NCBI RefSeq assembly: GCF_000422405.1
Contig: NZ_AULS01000007.1
Span: forward strand, 78,897 to 142,896
Direction: 5' to 3'
Length of the DNA stretch: 64,000 nt
Source of the DNA: Microbacterium luticocti DSM 19459
GTDB lineage: Bacteria; Actinomycetota; Actinomycetes; Actinomycetales; Microbacteriaceae
Positions 60,348-64,000 of the stretch are shown piece after piece; within the stretch, counting starts at the first letter, position 1, and each line of letters begins with the position of its first letter. The notes beneath the pieces are model-generated. The model saw only the letters and a program-made list of their open reading frames with translations. It searched no databases and had not been told where the DNA came from. The translations under genes and the position numbers were made by a program.

Positions 60348-61703
60348 TCAGTCGCGCCACGCGGGCGCGTCGGCTCCCCAGGGCCGCGGCGCGGCGAACG
60401 CCGTGGGCGCACCCGGGTATCGCAGGGCGGGGGATGCGGTGGTGACGACGCTCCCGTCGACGGTGAACGTCTGCGTGTGACCGGTCGCATCGGGTACTGC
60501 CGCACCCGGCTGCTCACTGCGCGGCATCCCGAGCAGTTCGGCGGCGACCCGGCGCAGCGAGGTGGTCACCGTCCACGAGCCGCCCTCGATGGCCCGTCGC
60601 CGCAGCGCCGCCATGACCCCGGCGGCCAGCAGGTAGCCGGCGGAATGGTCGAGGGCCTGCGCCGGGAGCACGCCGGGCGCGTCGGGGGAGCCCTCGATCA
60701 TCGCGATGCCGCAGGCCGCTTGCACCAGGCTGTCGAATCCGCGCCGGTCGGGCTCGCCCCACGCGCTCAGCTGTGCAACCACGACGCCGGGTCGGCGTGC
60801 GGCGAGTGCGGCGGGTGTCAGGCCGAGCCGGGCGAGCGACGACGGACGGTATCCGAGCACGACGACGTCGGCCGCCTCCAGCAGTGCGTCGAAGACGGCG
60901 CGCCCGCCCGCACTTTTCACATCCAGCAGGGTCGAGCGCTTGCCGTGGCCGGTATCGAGGTGCTGCCAGGCGATCTCGACGAGTGCCGGCGGATCGATCC
61001 GCAGCACGTCGGCGCCCAGCAGCGCGAGCGTGCGGGTGGCCACCGGACCGGCGATGACACGGGTCATATCGAGCACCCGGATCCCGCGCAACGGCGCCTC
61101 GGGATCGATGGGCCCGCCGCCGGCAGATCCGACCCGCCCGGTCGGCGGGGGCGGCTCAGCGGTGCGCTCGATCGCCGCCAGTGGGAGGCGGCGTTGCCGC
61201 GCATCCGCGGCCGGGTCTTCGGGTGCGACCACGACGCACAGTCCGCCGGCCGCCGTCACCTGGGCCGTGATCGACGCGGCCGAGCGCGAGGCCACGACGG
61301 ATGCCAACTCATCACGGCCGGCCGCTTCGTCCAGCCCGAGGGCGCGGCGCAGGGCGGCCGCGTGGTACGGATAATTGCCGTGCGTGCGCACCCATCCGTC
61401 GTCACAGCGGAAGAAGCCCGACAGCGGCGCGAACGCGTCGGGCGTGTGTCCGTCGATGCGGAACCACCGATCGCTGGCGTAGGCCACCGCGATCGCGTCC
61501 GGATCGGCCCTGGATGCGTGCGTGCCGGCCAGGCCCGCGGCGGCCTCGGCGCACGCGGTCACGACCGCCCAAGCCAGGGCATCCACCGCCGTGCGTGCCG
61601 GCAGTGGCACCGCGCAGCCCTCGGCACCGGCCCTGCCGGCGGCCGGCAGACCGAGATCCCGCAGGATGCGGGTCAGCAGAGCGATCGCGGCCTGGGTCTG
61701 CAT
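60348..61703 (-). CDS. CaiB/BaiF family CoA transferase, possibly domain-permuted
   Basis: A 451-residue class III CoA-transferase. The C-terminal half has RVLDMTRVIAGPVATRTLALLGADVLRID and GKRSTLLDVKSAGGRAVF, with the catalytic Asp expected in LLDVK. The N-terminal 200 residues (GFFRCDDGWVRTHGNY and following) resemble the segment that normally lies C-terminal in this family. TAGCCT on the minus strand (61711-61716) ends 7 nt before the ATG. Substrate unknown. Confidence 0.8.
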   Translation of the reverse strand: MQTQAAIALLTRILRDLGLPAAGRAGAEGCAVPLPARTAVDALAWAVVTACAEAAAGLAGTHASRADPDAIAVAYASDRWFRIDGHTPDAFAPLSGFFRCDDGWVRTHGNYPYHAAALRRALGLDEAAGRDELASVVASRSAASITAQVTAAGGLCVVVAPEDPAADARQRRLPLAAIERTAEPPPPTGRVGSAGGGPIDPEAPLRGIRVLDMTRVIAGPVATRTLALLGADVLRIDPPALVEIAWQHLDTGHGKRSTLLDVKSAGGRAVFDALLEAADVVVLGYRPSSLARLGLTPAALAARRPGVVVAQLSAWGEPDRRGFDSLVQAACGIAMIEGSPDAPGVLPAQALDHSAGYLLAAGVMAALRRRAIEGGSWTVTTSLRRVAAELLGMPRSEQPGAAVPDATGHTQTFTVDGSVVTTASPALRYPGAPTAFAAPRPWGADAPAWRD

Positions 61704-62301
61704 GTCTGGAAGGCTACGCGAGCGCGACCCCGTGCGCGGGGAATCGGGGCAACGGACGGTGTGTCCGCGGTGTCCGCGCACGCAGCCCAGCGCGACCGCG
61801 CCCGCGGGAAATCGGGGCTGACCGGCCCGACACGCCCGGGATGCAGGGCCGATTGGCGAGGGTGCCCGCCCGTCGCGTAGAGTCTTACTCGTTCGCCCCA
61901 AAGGGTTGAGCGAAGCGGCCGGAAGGCCCCGCCCCCTCAAGCAGCGAACAGAACCCCATCCTCCACCACGACCGGTGACGAACCGGTCCGGACAGTGGTA
62001 TGATGGGATGCCCGATCCGAACCGCGTGTCGATCAGACCGCCGGCGAGGTTCGGGTATGGTTGTGAGGTTGCCTTCTGGTGGCTGCTCCTGTGGGGGTGG
62101 TGCTGGTTGTGTGTCCGATCCTTGAGAACTCAACAGCGTGCACTTGTCAAATGCCAAATAACCTCGTCCTGGCCCTTTTGGGGGTTGGGTGAGATTCCTT
62201 TGGATCAATTTTATGGATGTCAGTGACATTCGTTTTTGGTCATGGTTGAACTCGCTGCAGTCTGCCGCTGTTTTCCCGGTGGTGGTTGTGGCTTTCGTTT
62301 T
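61704..62301 (+). promoter_or_regulatory. rRNA promoter and 16S leader
   Basis: This stretch holds no protein gene. GTGACG (61975-61980) and TATGAT (61999-62004), 18 nt apart, form a good rRNA promoter; TTGGCG/TAGAGT (61853-61883, 19-nt spacer) may be a second, upstream one. The leader contains TTGAGAACTCAACAGCGTG, the antitermination/processing sequence common in actinobacterial rRNA leaders, and ends in a T-rich run before the 16S gene. Confidence 0.65.

Positions 62302-64000
<1,699 letters not shown>

Overview
The window is high-GC actinobacterial chromosome ending in a 16S rRNA gene. The 16S sequence, the acidic DUF5302 and DUF3046 proteins, the dapA-rnj-ftsK-pgsA-cinA-clgR-recA-recX-miaBA-dapF-hflX order and the start-proximal TANNNT hexamers all fit Microbacteriaceae, most likely Microbacterium or a close relative. 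I see no prophage, insertion sequence, CRISPR array or obvious foreign island. It is core chromosome with dense, often overlapping operons, so the interest lies in regulation rather than in accessory genes.

Layout. 1-9.5 kb: a truncated FMN reductase, pnp behind an Actino-pnp leader RNA, a degenerate aldo/keto reductase, a histidine phosphatase, dapB, and a minus-strand group (TIGR01777 epimerase, OsmC, DUF4395, thioredoxin-like). 9.6-17.5 kb: thyA-folA, dapA-rnj, ftsK-pgsA-cinA. 17.5-27.8 kb: clgR, DUF3046, SOS-controlled recA-recX, miaB-miaA, dapF, an RsmC-like methyltransferase, hflX and an S9 peptidase. 28-38.7 kb: metF-metE, lexA divergent from a LysM division inhibitor, hisC-hisB-hisH-priA, SseB, DUF1844, infC-rpmI-rplT. 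38.7-49.7 kb: an rRNA methyltransferase, gluABCD, pheST, an ABC-2 type exporter and a dienelactone hydrolase. 49.7-56.8 kb: argCJBDFH. 56.9-64 kb: satD, tyrS, a DUF4184 protein, a CoA transferase and the rRNA operon.

The most interesting element precedes argC. A 30-codon, apparently leaderless ORF ends in seven arginines within its last 12 residues, and its stop codon runs into a hairpin. The operon has neither argR nor argG, and I see no ArgR box. This looks like an arginine-sensing leader-peptide attenuator, but I could not settle its switching logic.

Other points of note: all four aldo/keto reductase catalytic residues are replaced in an otherwise normal fold; a perfect inverted repeat overlaps the -35 of the metFE promoter; one SOS-like box can serve both lexA and the LysM gene; an 86-nt palindrome follows argH; infC starts with ATC; the 7-mer GGATGCC/GGCATCC is strongly over-represented; and about two dozen genes have a -10-like hexamer ending 6-9 nt before the start codon, which suggests widespread leaderless transcription.
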